Of a stretch of 64,000 nucleotides of DNA, positions 24,800-37,320 are shown piece by piece; the stretch's first letter is position 1; each line of letters starts with the position of its first letter. Position numbers and translations under genes: made by a program. The stretch is taken from assembly GCA_028023455.1 (NCBI GenBank), contig JAQFVV010000185.1, forward strand, positions 819,239 through 883,238, read 5' to 3'. Below the pieces are notes generated by a model. It had not been told where the DNA came from and did not search any database. It saw only the letters and a list, made by a program, of their open reading frames with translations. The DNA comes from Epiperipatus broadwayi. Taxonomy: Eukaryota > Onychophora > Udeonychophora > Euonychophora > Peripatidae.

Positions 24800-26180
24800 C
24801 ATCAATGCTGATAGGTGAATAGAAAATCTACATCAGTATACTATTATTTATCAGAAGATAATCAATATACAAATGGTCCCAGACTGTTGATGATGTGTAA
24901 AACATAATTTTTTTTTTCTGTCTGGTATAAGTATGTAAACATTATTATTCATAAATAAAAGCTTTTGAGATTAAAATAATCTTTTGGTTAAAACTTGACC
25001 CATTTAAAATTATAACTAAGACAAATTATACAATTCAGTAGGCATAAAATTTCATACTAAGTGCTATTGCAAAACTCTAGAGAATAGATCTTTAACTCTG
25101 GATGTAGGGAATAGAGCTTTTAAGTCCAGATTCAACTATAGCAAATATTAAAAACTAAATGGAAATTTAGTTAAAGGCAAAGTTCAAACCAGTAAACAAG
25201 TGGCATTGCAAAAGGAAAAGGGGGAGGGACATACTGTCAAAAATAGAATATAAAAAAGGCCTGTAGTGGCCCTCAAAAATGGTTGTTGTTGCTGCTGATA
25301 CATATTATCTTAAAGAGCAGTGCAAAATAAATAATTAAAAAGCTGTTTCTGCATTACTTTAGCAAGCTGAATTCTACTAAGCCATTACCAAAGCTGTTCA
25401 AATGAGAACCATTGGCTAGGTGACAATAGACAGCTGTCTATTTTTCTCAGACTACTGCTACTGAATGAGAGAAACATCAACCTCATCCCAAGCCCAGTAC
25501 AGTGATGGAGAAGCTATACTTGAAATATCAGAGAGTTCCTGACTGAAGTGATGGAGGAAAGCTGCCACCGAAGTAAATTTACAAAGCTACATCCAGACTT
25601 AAACCTAGAAAGGCCACAGCTGATTTAATAGAGAGAAGATGAACAGTAAAGAATGCCTTGAAAGTCTTATGATTAAGTATTACTGGTAAATCATTCTGCA
25701 GAATATGTTAATTCATTTCTAAACCCATTCTAAATTAAAAGCTAGCTAACTAATCAAACTTCATATTTAATTATATTCTTTAAATGTAACTAAACTGTTT
25801 ATATTAAATTTATTTTAATGCTTATAGCACTCTCAAAATTCTTGCTTGATGATAAATATTTTAAGTAATCACAAATATTTAGTTTCTATAAAACCATTCA
25901 AACCAATTCTTCATTTCTAAATTTTAACTTTATTGATTGTTTTTTGCAATTTGTTCTCATGCCATCTATATTTAGTTTTAAATTTCATGTTTAACAATTT
26001 ATGCTGTATTCATCAGAACAGAGTTTTGTGGGGTTTAATAATTATCAGAGGCGCGATTAAGCACCTTTCCATTATGTCAGAATATTATAATATAAAGAAA
26101 TATAGGCAAAACTCCCTTCTGAAATCAAACTATTATTTACACTAGAGTGAATCAGTTACTTATAATGCACAAAATAAGTG
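24800..26180. other. Non-coding; GC-elevated block at 25060-25640
   Basis: The middle part is clearly richer in G and C than its flanks. It contains a TATA-like 'tataaaaaagg' near 25250 and an AATAAA near 25327, which would fit a worn LTR or a transcribed exon. I see no matching second LTR, no convincing frame and no splice-bounded exon, so function is unassigned. Confidence 0.35.
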
Positions 26181-26185
26181 ATTTA

Positions 26186-26455
26186 AAATGTATATTTTGT
26201 GTAGGTTATTTAAAATGTATATTTTGTGTAGGTTATTTCAAATGCATATTTTGTGTAACTTATTTGAAAGGGATATTTGCAAGTTATTTAAAATTAATAT
26301 TTGAGTAAGTTAATTAAAAATCAATATTTTGCATGAGCTATTTAAGAATCCATATTTGCAAGTTATTTAAAATTAATATTTGAGTAAGTTAATTAAAAAT
26401 CAATATTTTGCATGATCTATTTAAGAATCCATATTTGATTTAGATTATTTAAAAA
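26186..26455 (+). repeat. Minisatellite with about 30-bp and 80-bp periodicity
   Basis: Units of the form 'ttatttaaaatgtatattttgtgtagg' repeat from 26186. A longer block starting 'tatttgcaagttattt' at about 26274 recurs at 26353, 79 bp later, with one substitution. This is a higher-order repeat built from diverged short units. Confidence 0.8.
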
Positions 26456-27306
26456 TCAGTTTGTTTGATATTAGATGTAAATTATACGACATATAATTAA
26501 TGTTTCAAGTTTTAGTAACTCTTTAAATTTGTTATAACACCATTTAATCAGAGATTAAGAAGCTGTGCAGAGATCCATAAATCAGATTCTTATTATCGTC
26601 TTTATCACGTGACTTAATAATCTCATTTATGAACTGACCAGTGGCAGTAGCACTGAAAGAAGCTAAGATTTTGGCATAATTAATTTATGAAAATATTAAA
26701 TTAGCATTGCGAATGTGTTGCTAGTTAGCATAAATATGCATCTCTCCTTGCTATATCTATAATGGCCTACACCAGGATTGTTTCCACGTCAAGTCATGCC
26801 TCGAAAGTTTAGGCAACTGTGACATTTATTTGTATTTGAAGGAACCAAAGCATTCCAAAGGGCTCATAAGCCACTGTTCTGCTCATTTGAATAAAAAGGC
26901 CTCTTCATATTATAGCAAATAGCCCGGTCTGAGGAACCGATTACTAGGTAATAAACCTTCATCAAGAACACATTCGAGGCACACTTATTCTGTTACTATA
27001 GTTTATAACAGACTAGAATCTGATGTTCGACTGCCACACTTCAGTTCAGTTTCCTTAAAAAATAACTTCAGCTTTGATCCAATTCGAAATAGGAATTAAT
27101 GCTTTTATCTGTGTAGCAATTATATATAATATCATGCAAATATCATTATAGTTATGTTTAAACTTAGTAAAAATAATAATATAATCTCTATCAGTTACCA
27201 ATAAATTGATCACTCTGACTATTACTGATTTCCACTATATAGAGCATAGCATGAGTTATGACATAGAAGGTGATATTAGCATATTAAAGTCATAAACTAA
27301 TTAAAT
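26456..27306. other. Non-coding DNA, possible short inverted-end element
   Basis: No coding frame. A TGCCTCGAAAGT stretch at about 26797 is matched in inverse orientation by ACATTCGAGGCA at about 26968, about 180 bp apart. It could be a small non-autonomous element but lacks a clear target duplication. Confidence 0.3.
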
Positions 27307-27476
27307 ATTTTGTAACCCCAAAATCCACTCACCTGTGTGTGAGCACTATATAATTTGCTTTATTATATTATTTGCAACCCTGAATATTTACTCACCTGTG
27401 TGTGAGAACTATATAATTTGTTTTATTATATTATTTGTAACCCTGAGTATTCACTCACCTGTGTGTGAGCTATAAT
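27307..27476 (+). repeat. Tandem repeat, about 75-bp unit, 2.3 copies
   Basis: Each unit has 'actcacctgtgtgtgag', a self-complementary CTCAC/GTGAG hairpin, then a TATAATTTG-TTTATTATATTATTTG phrase. Copies begin at about 27312 and 27387, and a third is cut short at about 27470. Confidence 0.85.
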
Positions 27477-27726
27477 GTACATAATTTAGTTGCTTTATAA
27501 TTTATTGTGTTACATTAAATTTATGAAATATAAATTTATCTCAGTCTCCATTCTTGCTCATTACTTTATGAATCACTACTTAAGTTATATAATATGTAAT
27601 GGGGAGGATGTCTCATGTTTTATTGCTTTTCTATTGCTGGAATGTGAATAAAGAGATATAGAGTGTAACCTCAGGCATGTCATTCCCGATGGGTTGACTT
27701 GGAAGCATGGGAGAGATGAGGTATGA

Positions 27727-27909
27727 TCAGATGTAGGATAGTACTATTCCAACTTGGTCAGCCTTTGGTTCTCTGGCTTGGACTTTTGGTCTGTTGAGAA
27801 AATGTACAAACCTGACTGTTATAACAGCAAGGATTAACAGGAGGATAACAAACATAAGATATTCCAAAATAGTACCATTTGATGAGTCCATTTTTTTAAA
27901 AAAAGGCAA
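27727..27909 (-). CDS. Possible small single-pass membrane protein (60 aa)
   Basis: The frame reads a short polar start with an N-glycosylation-type NGT, a hydrophobic segment of about 20 residues (LMFVILLLILAVITVRFVHF) and a basic/polar tail (NRPKVQAREPKADQ). This layout is plausible for a small integral membrane protein. The local base composition is less AT-rich than its surroundings. An internal Met at residue 7 is the more natural start. There is no recognised homologue, and chance frames with hydrophobic runs are common in AT-rich DNA. It is listed as a candidate only. Confidence 0.25.
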   Translation of the reverse strand: MPFFKKMDSSNGTILEYLMFVILLLILAVITVRFVHFLNRPKVQAREPKADQVGIVLSYI

Positions 27910-30900
27910 AATTAAAAGCTCTTATAAGTGATACAATATCAAAATTACAAATCATCTGTATACTGACATAATATTCCAAGCCACATCAATAATGTTGATA
28001 GGTAAAGATAGATGTGATGTTGAACAGCTTGCTGAGTCATTAAATGACTTTACAGTAGCAAATTAGACACAGTTAAAAATGGACATTTAAACCTCCTTTG
28101 CAAACATCATATGGAGGGAATAGTAGCTCTTATATATAGGAAATGCAAAGAAATGCTGTCAGTATCACAATGGTATGAAGAAAGAAGAAAAAAAAACATA
28201 GAAAGTCAGCTCACAGTTCAACCTAGTCAACTACAACTCATATAATATGAATAACTGGAGGTGAATCTTGCATTAATGAAGGAAAATATTATCACAGATC
28301 TGATCATAATTCTCAATGACCAAAATCAGGCTACTATTATGCTCCTGATGCAGAAATATATAAAAATCAAAATAACCATCAGGATAAACTGAAAACAGAT
28401 AAAAAAGTCTTTGCAGAGATCATGGATGACTTTCGGCTGCTGATGTGTGTTTGATGTACTTTAATACTGATGATGGATGCAACATTTTTGCACTAGAGTG
28501 AGAATGCAAAGTGTTCACAATGCTGCAAGAAATAGTATATCTCAGCACTGTACTAACCCCAGTTTAGACTTCAACTAGTCCCTCTATCTCATAATAAGCA
28601 GGATTTCATACTACATTTGTGTTGTAACAGTTTGCTCTAGATAAAACAATACCATGGACCATGAGCTGCTCATGTATTTCATTTGAGCAAGTCTTCAGTA
28701 TGTCAAAAATTAATTTTTATATCATCCAATTTGTAAGTTTTGTATTGTATATAAAATGACATAATCTTTCTGGGATTGATGTTAAATAGTGAAATTATGA
28801 TATGTGATTGAATCTTTCTATTATAGGGTTGGATTGGGTATCATATCATTCAGTTTTTAGAATCCATTCAGATTTCTATAAACATATAAACCAATTATGA
28901 CCAAGACAGTAATAAATATCAAGATAGCCAAAGTAATATTTCATAAATATGTAAAAAGAAAATTGCAGCCAAGGAAAGCAGCTGGGCAGGAGATAATTAA
29001 TATTAAATGTGATGTTAAAATAAAATTGGTTGAGGCAAACATGTCCTCGGTGTAGATTGACTTGATTTCACTCCTTAAGTTGGATAAGGATATTATAGCA
29101 ATGGATAGACAGCTAATAGTCCATTAGATGACAAAAGATTTAATAGTTAAAATATAATAGTATTTATAAATGATATAAAGTTGGAAATAAAATGATTAAG
29201 CTAATTTCCATACTTACAAGTATGAATGTATTAATATACACTCAAATAAATATTTGTATGTATTGTAATGGTAAATAATACAGACATCTGACTCCTCAAA
29301 TATTCCACGTATTGGGTGGCACAGCTGTACCCTATGTATATAGATAATGAGGAAGTGAGGTTGGTTTTTCTTATTTAATATTTCCTATAAACTGCTCAAG
29401 CTAAAACTGTAACTACAAATAATGGATCATTAATAATAAATCCCTTACTTCCAACTAGCTAAACTTATAAAAGATAAAACGTATTTATATCTAAGACTCT
29501 TCTATTACATTTGGCCATGTTTCAAATATACATACGTCGAAATCAAATGGCATTTTATTGATTATATATTTGGAATAAATAAACATATATTTCTAAAATT
29601 TCTTTCAATATAAACATCACCCTTTTCCTTTTTGTATTACAACGCTATATCATTTAACGGCGATTTAATGTGGCTAGGCAAAAGAAAATATTAGTGTATG
29701 TGTATTTAATATCTCAGGGTAAATATCAAAAATGCCATAACAAATTGATATAGGTAACCATATATCAATGATATGTTCGACCTTAAAAAGAAAATATGCA
29801 GAAATCAAATTTAATATATATATATATTGTCATTCAAGTGATTTCATATTATTATTAATAATAAACATGTTTCTGAAGTTACGATATCTTTTTTTTTTAA
29901 AAAAAAACTATAAAAATAAGTAATCCAAAATGAAATGATTTTATTAATACTCAGCTCTGTTTTCTATAAACTGGAAAAAAAAATCTTAACCAGGGTTATA
30001 TAAAAGAATATTATGATTATTTAATAATAATAAAATAAGTAACTAATTTAGAATATACTTTTTATACATATTTCGCAGTTAAAGTTTTATATATATAACA
30101 CATTAAACTATCTATTTATACAAATTAATATTAGAAAACTTCTGAAAAGCTAACTTAGGCTCACAAATAATGGCTTATTTAATTTGTAGAAAAAGTGAAA
30201 TAAATATATTGCTACATATATTTGTGCATTTATTTAACCATTCATTTTTTGAGTAAAAATGATTTTTTTGATCCAATGACCAGCAATCTGGCCATTCATT
30301 TTGAATTCAGCATTGCACTTCAAGGTCCACTTGAGATGATTTAGGAACATTAATTTGCATGAATATTTGCATTTTATTCTGGCATTGTTGTGGACTTTTT
30401 ATTAGTGAGACCGACAGTTGAGAAGTAACTGGAAATGTTTTCCCATTTTTAAACTTGGGTAAACTTTTACATTAAAAAATAAATAAAATTAAAATAACCA
30501 TGTGCAATTTACATATATTCCACACATTGTCAATTGAAGTGCATTCAACCACAAGTGTCAAATGCTACTGGCTGTACATGTGTCACTGTAATCAGTCGTT
30601 GATCATGAGTGACCAATGGGGATGTGGACAAGCCCATTTGCATGAGAGCACCAATTTTGAATCCATCCATATTTTATCTCAATCATAAAACACCATATTA
30701 TTTTATTTTTTTGAATTATATAAATATGGATTGTAATTATGTATGTGTGATAATGTTTCATCTAATTATGTTTGAAACATTTAAAAATAGACTAAAAAGG
30801 TGTCAGAATGCCATTTCATTGTTTTACATGACAAAAAAGACCTGGCTGGGTGGTTCATTGATGCAAATCACATGATAACAAACAAAGCTTAAATAAACAA

Positions 30901-33325
30901 TATAACATTTAATCTGTTGTTGAAACAACCTCTATAGGTAAAAGACGGATTTCTGTAGATATTACTTGGCATCAGATTGTAGATTATATGGTTTATTTTA
31001 GTTTTGACTGTTATCATGTGAGCTTTATATATATTGGGAAAATACATTTGATGATTTTAAATAATCATCTTTAGTTTCAAAAAATATTTTAAGAATAAAT
31101 ATACATAATGTAGTCAATTATATAATATATATATATATATTGAATTAAGTAATAAATACACCTATTTTATATAATTTTGCATAATATGTTTTTAAAATTG
31201 GAAAAACATGAAATATATATATATATATATATTTTAAATCAGCTGATTGGCAAATTAATTACATATATATATATATAACTTTCAGACACAATTATCTTGA
31301 GAATGTATTTGAACAAATCAAATCAAACAAAAAAAAGTTATTTTTGACTTTCAAAATTGTTTGGAAAATATATAATTAAATTAAGAAAAATAGTCTGGCC
31401 AAAAATAATGTTTGAATAATAAAAGGAAATCATTAAAGGAATGTAAAGACTCAAAAGGCAAATATCTAGAGGGTAGAACTTAGAGAAAGATAATTAGGAT
31501 TTTTAAAACAAAAATTTTTTATTGAAAAACTGTTTGTACAATTAAATAAAATTTCTTTTCTAATAATAATTAAAATTATGATCAACAACAAAATGAAACC
31601 AATTAATGAAATTAAAATTTATATATTTTTTTTTTGCAAAGTATAGCATGTTGACTTTAGTCAGTCATACGCTTTAAATTAACTCATAAACAATGTTGTA
31701 AATTATCTGTCAGAGAAATTAAAATTGTACCTTGCTCTGCTGAGAAAAGAATAAATGGCAAGTAATAGAAAAATATATTATTTCAATTATCAAATTTATT
31801 TTATCCAAGAAATTAATAATTTTTTTTTGTGAAATCGCACCTTTCAAAAATAATCTTCCTCGAATAATTAATTTTCATTATCAAAATATCACTATAATAC
31901 AATTTTAGTAAAAACTACTGGTAACACCGATATTTAATATCAGTCCGCTTTTCACTGATTGATTTTGCATTGTTTTAAATTGGGTTTTATATATTTTGTA
32001 CAAATGATCACAATTTTGTATAATATTAAATAATTATAAACACTTCTTTAATATATATATATCTTTCTTTTTTACTTCTTTAATTAGATCTATTAAAAAA
32101 ACAAAAACAAAAATATTGAATAGTTAGCAACTAATGAATTTTTAAAATAACATTTAATTTCCAGAATTTATCAGATTTTTTAATAGTGATATGTTAAGTT
32201 TATAACAATTATTATAGAAGAGTTTTCTGTTATTGCCATTTAATTTATTCCATCATATCAATATATCATAAATTTTGAGAACCACATTGTAGGTTATTTA
32301 TGTCTGAAATGATTTCAGTAAGAAAGTTTTATGATACATATTGCCTCTATGGTAAAACTAATAAGAAGTATGTGAATATGCTTTATTGTGAAACAAAAAT
32401 TGCGGAAACAAATTTGCTTCTAAGTTAAGTACATAACTTTGAACATAATAAAGTTATATTTTAATCTTTGTCCTTTTTTAATGTTTTGCAGCATTGAAGT
32501 GATTTGCTTTTTCTTTTTGTATGTTGTTCAAAATTCATATTATTAAAAATATTTTATCATGTCTTTATAATTAATTCAAACAATTTGGAAAAGCATATTC
32601 CAAAAGATTATGTAAGAATTTTACATGATTAATATTTTTTGAATCTCTTAGAGTTTATTATTCTTTTAGATACAACTATATCAGTTATCAGTAAGTTGAA
32701 AGTCCTTCTCTTATATTTTTTAAACTTGAGATATATGATCCATAAGAATTTTTTGAGTAAACCAATCTTAGGCATTTTGATTGTTTATTTGGAAAGTTGT
32801 TTTTTTTCCAACAAAATATGCTTAATTTTTTATTAATTTATTATGAAAACAGATGTCTTCAAAATACATTCATTCAAAAGGTGCAGTTCAAATTAAATAA
32901 ATGTTATAGAAATTCACATAGTTAAAACATCTCACTTTTAAATATTACCATCTAATCCAGTTATGGACAAACTGTAGTGGAATCTGAATGACCCTTAATT
33001 CATGATCATATGATAATAATAATTACTTATATAAAAACTTATATGATTTTGTGTTAAAAATAATTTTATTTTGATATACTTTGTAATAAATATGACATTT
33101 GTGAAAATTTTTATATAATGATCTGGCTTGATTTGTAATGGGTAGCATCCCATAAGGTTTACTGTTTCTAAAAATGTTGTTCATCATCCTAATCTAATGT
33201 GTAGTTAATTACATTATTATATTGTAAGTTAGAAAAAAAATCTTGTTTATAATCATATATTTATTGTAATGAAATATGAAATCATAATGGAACATATGCA
33301 GAACACAATATGATTATGCTAATTT
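27910..33325. other. AT-rich intergenic DNA, no supported gene
   Basis: Short open frames (for example 30500-30688, 30609-30875 and 32639-32836) have no recognisable content. The 28040-28620 part is less AT-rich and may hold an unrecognised element. At 29270 the phrase 'ttgtaatggtaa' matches the left end of the repeat at 40433. (TA)n runs occur near 31125, 31215, 31265 and 32050. Confidence 0.45.
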
Positions 33326-34305
33326 TTGAATATTTTAAGCAGAAATTACAAAAAAAAAAAAACATATAAAATATCACATAATCTGTTTGACCCACCAGAG
33401 ATAAAAACCCCATTCACAAAAGATCTATTCACAATAAAACTGAATGCTATTCGAAACACTTTCTACCCAGGTAGTCCTAAAGTCCCACTCTTTATATTAA
33501 AGCACCTCAGTAAATTCACAGAAGAATATTTGTGTCAGCTAGCAAACCATCTAGCATAACAAATTCAGCCTGTGGAGGGTGTTTATCTAATTGTCACAGT
33601 ACTCTATAATAAAAAGAAAGCAATAGTCCCACCCATTATAGACCTCAGGCCAATATCTATAGGGCCTTTGCCGATCAAAATTATCGAGAAAATTATTAAA
33701 GATGAAACTGAACCATATATAATGCCACTTATCTCTGAAGCACAATATCAAAGAAAAACTCTTCAACAGCAAAAGCAGCCTTATTCTTCAAAGCAATTCT
33801 AGGCACAGTAAAACAGTGGAAAAAATATGGAACCATCATCATGCAACTTGACATAGAAGCTGCATTTGACACAGTCAATATATATATACACTTCTGGAAA
33901 TATTAAAAGACACAGAAATTCCTAGAACATATTTATATATAATTGCAAATCTGCTTCTTAACAGAGAGATCCATATAACTTTAAATGGAAGAAACTCACC
34001 ATCTTTCACACCCACAAAATCTACATCCCATGGATCCCCTCTTAGTTCATTATTGTTTATATTTTACATCAATCCCCTTATTAAAAGCATACAAAATGCA
34101 TTTACTGGTATTGGGATACCAAACACAACACAGCACACTACATGCATTGCCTATATGGATGATATTACCATATTCCTAACATAAAAAAACAAACAAATAC
34201 TGCAACTCCAAAAAATATTGCAAGAATATTCACAAAAATATGAATTAAGGTTTAATCTGGTCAAAACCACAGCCTGATCTCTATACACTGGTAAACCATG
34301 TGCCT
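33326..34305 (+). pseudogene. Decayed LINE reverse transcriptase
   Basis: Successive frames keep recognisable RT motifs in order: PFTKDLFTIKLNAIR and VPLFILKHLSKFTEEYL (33420-33550), DLRPISIGPLPIKIIEKII (33645-33700), SEAQYQ, QLDIEAAFDTVN (about 33845), GSPLSSLLFIFYINPL (about 34035-34080) and a catalytic YMDD (about 34152). At least three frame changes and stops separate them. The pattern fits the Jockey/CR1/I group of non-LTR elements. Endonuclease and C-terminus are absent. The right side runs into (TA)n at about 34310 and then into PLE-B. Confidence 0.8.
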
Positions 34306-34310
34306 CAATA

Positions 34311-34377
34311 TATATATATATATATATATATTACAAATCAATATAGATATACCATAAAAAAGTTAAACAATATGAGT

Positions 34378-34423
<46 letters not shown>

Positions 34424-34460
34424 ACTCATATTGTTTAATATATATATATATATATATATA
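34311..34460 (+). repeat. (TA)n runs with a perfect TA-cored palindrome
   Basis: Three TA runs occur. The central one (34384-34425) is embedded in a palindrome with arms 'aacaatatgagttatataat' and its complement (34364-34440), able to form a long hairpin. The right run abuts the 3' end of PLE-B. Confidence 0.85.
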
Positions 34461-34529
34461 ACAATATTCACTAGAATAAAAACTACAAAATTTTAAAAAA
34501 TGCCTGTATAAAATTAAAAATAAAATTCT

Positions 34530-34574
34530 TTGCTATAGTTAGCTTTGGCGTATTCCGCCATCTTAAGTAGCAAT
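34530..34574 (-). ncRNA. Hammerhead-like fold, PLE-B main copy
   Basis: On the minus strand: TTGCTA/TAGCAA stem I, core-like CTTAAGA (one change from CUGANGA), and stem II TGGCG/CGCCA with a GAATA loop. The expected GAA reads AAA or AAG. The fold is right but the catalytic residues are altered. Confidence 0.4.
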
Positions 34575-34594
34575 ACATTAATATTTAAATATTA

Positions 34595-36217
34595 TCAAAC
34601 TCTCACACCAGTAACATTCCCATGTGAATTACCTACTTTCCATAAATTGTGAATATTAACACAATGACACTGTTTATTCAACACATTATCCATACTATTT
34701 ATAAAATAGGACTCCTTAATTCTTCTTTTCCTCAAATCATTTTCCATATGCAAAATAAAAACTCTATCAAACCAGAATTCTCCATTACAACTCACAGCAT
34801 GTTCTGCAAAAACAGATTTATACCTATCTGCAGAACAACTCAACTTATATAATAATTCATGCTCCCTAATCCTCTTTTTCAATGCACATTTGGTCTCCCT
34901 GATGTAACTATAACCACAATGACATAGCACTTTATATATAATATTACATTTTTTGCTTTTATCAACAGAATCTTTGCCATTAATAACCAATCTTCCAGTA
35001 TTTGCACCCACTTTAAATGCAACATTAAAATCAGTAGATACCAATGATGTAATCTTATTACAAACAATATCCTTTACATAAGGCAATGCTATCCATTTTT
35101 TCTTTTCCATATTATCTCTTCTCCATCTATTTCTGTACCTATATAGTGCACATAAAATATTTGTCCTACTATATCCCACACCCAATAAATCATTCACATA
35201 TCTTTCAATATTAATCATTTTATCACTCTGAAATTTACATAAAACATCATTTCTAAAAAGAAATGTTCTAAAACCAGCCAATTTATAGGTAAGTGGAACA
35301 TTTGAATTTGGAAGAACAACTCCTCTAATTGATAATGGTTTCAACACCATTTTATTATTAATTTTATTCCCTTCTCTCCATAAAATCAAATCAAGATATT
35401 TTACACTGTTCTCACTATCTTCAGAAGTAATAGTCCACGTTAATCCAGCAATATCATTTAATTTAATAAACAGTTTATGCACTATCATATTTGATCCTAC
35501 AATAAGCACATTATCCACATATCTAAAATAACTTTTAACACCGGTCATAAAATGTTTTTTTTAAAATCATCCCTTCATAATATGACAACACATAACTACA
35601 TATAATGCTGAAACAGGCAAACCCATAGGCCAACCTTCATCCATCATATACAACCGATCTTCAAATGTAGCTATCAAATTCTGATCAATAAATAATAACA
35701 AATCCTTTACAAACATACGATAAAACTTGCACCCTCTTTTTTCATATAAAACTTGATCAATAATGCTAATAGATTTCTTTCTTTTTATTGAACCATATAA
35801 CTCTGCAACATCCAATGTAAATAATCTATCATCATTATCCAAAACAATATTATCAATCTTTTTAACTAAATCAAATGAAGATCCAACTGTATAATCACCA
35901 AAACCAAACTCATCTTGCAAAAACTTTTCCACAAAAACTGCTGCATGATAATACATACATCCTCCAAAATCCAACATCAGTATAATAGGTAATCCTTCCT
36001 TATGCACTTTTAAATTTCCAAAAATCCTTGGTATAATTGCAGATGATGGATAAAAAGATAGATATAACTTTTTATCAAACACTTTCTTTAAATATGACTT
36101 AAGTATAGTATTAATAAATTTCAATCTCACTATATCAATAGAATAAGCATTTATCAATTTAAATTTAAATTTTTGAATTTGCTGATGAACCTTTTCTCTA
36201 TATAAATTTTTAAACAT
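34595..36217 (-). pseudogene. PLE-B RT plus GIY-YIG, frameshifted
   Basis: The first part (36217-35567) carries the RT fingers and palm: LYLSFYPSSAIIPRIFGNLK, VHKEGLP, FGFGDYTVGSSFDLVKKIDN, LFTLDVAELYGSI and DEGWPMGLPVSALY. A T-run frameshift near 35555 separates it from the second part (35548-34595). The catalytic box at 35510-35521 is YVDN instead of YVDD. The GIY-YIG domain follows: NIIYKVLCHCGYSYIRETKC, where the YIG glycine has become arginine, then KKRIREHE and a C-terminal SYFINSMDN. The N-terminal domain is cut off at about the first third. Altered residues in both enzymatic domains indicate a dead copy. Confidence 0.88.
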
Positions 36218-36283
36218 GAATTATTATATAATAAGCTGAGTTGTTCTGCAGATAGGTATAAATCTGTTTTTGCAGAACATGCT

Positions 36284-36484
36284 GTGAGTTGTAATGGAGA
36301 ATTCTGGTTTGATAGAGTTTTTATTTTGCATATGGAAAATGATTTGAGGAAAAAAAGAATTAAGGAGTCCTATTTTATAAATAGTATGGATAATGTGTTG
36401 AATAAACAGTGTCATTGTGTTAATATTCACAATTTATGGAAAGTAGGTAATTCACATGGGAATGTTACTGGTGTGAGAGTTTGA
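36284..36484 (+). pseudogene. PLE-B inverted C-terminal fragment
   Basis: Encodes only the last 66 residues of PLE-B (SCNGEFWFDRVFILHMEND to the stop) on the opposite strand to the main copy, with one lysine/arginine difference. The copy begins near 36222 and contains no catalytic region. Confidence 0.85.
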
Positions 36485-36504
36485 TAATATTTAAATATTA
36501 ATGT

Positions 36505-36550
36505 ATTGCTACTTAAGATGGCGGAATATGCCGAAGCTAGCTATAGCAAT
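36505..36550 (+). ncRNA. Hammerhead-like fold, PLE-B inverted fragment
   Basis: ATTGCTA and TAGCAAT pair over 7 bp as stem I. They enclose CTTAAGA, a GGC/GCC stem II with GGAATAT, a retained GAA and a short stem III around GCTAGC. The core has one substitution (the G of CUGA to U). It is in the same place in the 3' region as the fold in PLE-A. Confidence 0.45.
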
Positions 36551-36618
36551 GAATTTTATTTTTAATTTTATACAGGCATTTTTTAAAATTTTGTAGTTTT
36601 TATTCTAGTGAATATTGT

Positions 36619-36624
<6 letters not shown>

Positions 36625-36708
<84 letters not shown>
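36625..36708 (+). repeat. (TA)n microsatellite at PLE-B right end
   Basis: A pure TA run of about 42 units starting just after the 3' end of the inverted fragment. An open frame crossing it (36608-37003) is an artefact of the repeat followed by Lys-rich chance codons. Confidence 0.95.
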
Positions 36709-36711
<3 letters not shown>

Positions 36712-37239
36712 AGTGACAGTAAAAAAAAAAACCTATGCAAGAAATTTCAATTGTAAGAGGAGACCACTAAAAAATGCGAAGAAAGTAGAGACAAAAATAT
36801 ATTTCAGATTTTTTTTAGATTTTTTGTTGCACTTCATAAAAAGAAGTCACAAAAACAAAGACCAAGTATTTGACATTTCAAGAGGACATAGTAACTTCAA
36901 TAGTACCATAGAAAATAATGTGAGAAAGAGTCTGGTAATAAATTTTAGCAAATCATATAACATTATTTTGAAAGAGTATAAAATCAAACTCCACATAGTT
37001 TGAAAGGAAAATATAAAAAAAGCTCTCAAATGTGGATGTGTTTCCATCATTTAACAGCAGTTCATAGTATCTAGTAATTATATTTAGAAAGTGATCTTAT
37101 TTATTGTGATTAATTTTATGAACAAAAAATTTAAAAAGTTTATTGCGTAAGAATTTGTTAGAAATTGTAGTACCAGAAGAAATGAATGTGATCTATGAAT
37201 TTGGTGCTGTCCATTCTATCACTGGTCAAAATATGAAGG

Positions 37240-37320
37240 ATATCAGTATTATATATATATATATATATATATATTTAGTTATTATATATATATATATATA
37301 TATATATAATAACTAAAAAA
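37240..37320 (+). repeat. TA-cored palindrome
   Basis: Two TA runs are set in a nested palindrome: 'tttagttattata' is matched by 'tataataactaaa', with further pairing outside it (gtatta/aatac). It is the same style of structure as at 34364-34440. Confidence 0.8.

Larger units (their letters stand above)
34461..36622. mobile_element. PLE-B: second head-to-head Penelope-like pair
   Basis: A longer minus-strand copy (36217 down to 34461) is joined head-to-head to a plus-strand 3' fragment (about 36222-36622). The outer 0.4 kb of both arms is nearly identical, from the C-terminal coding region through the 3' untranslated part, and both arms end at the same 'gaatattgtta' phrase followed by (TA)n. 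Both copies are 5'-truncated, so the junction near 36220 is an internal join and not an element end. Confidence 0.85.

Noticed and set aside
34649-34852. Frames at 34649-34852 (+) and 36224-36430 (-) with matching products
   Set aside because: They are antisense shadows of the PLE-B C-terminal coding region, duplicated because the arms are inverted copies.
36608-37003. 131-codon plus-strand frame with a Tyr-Ile repeat
   Set aside because: The first part is the (TA)n repeat. The rest is Lys/Ile-rich with no family resemblance.
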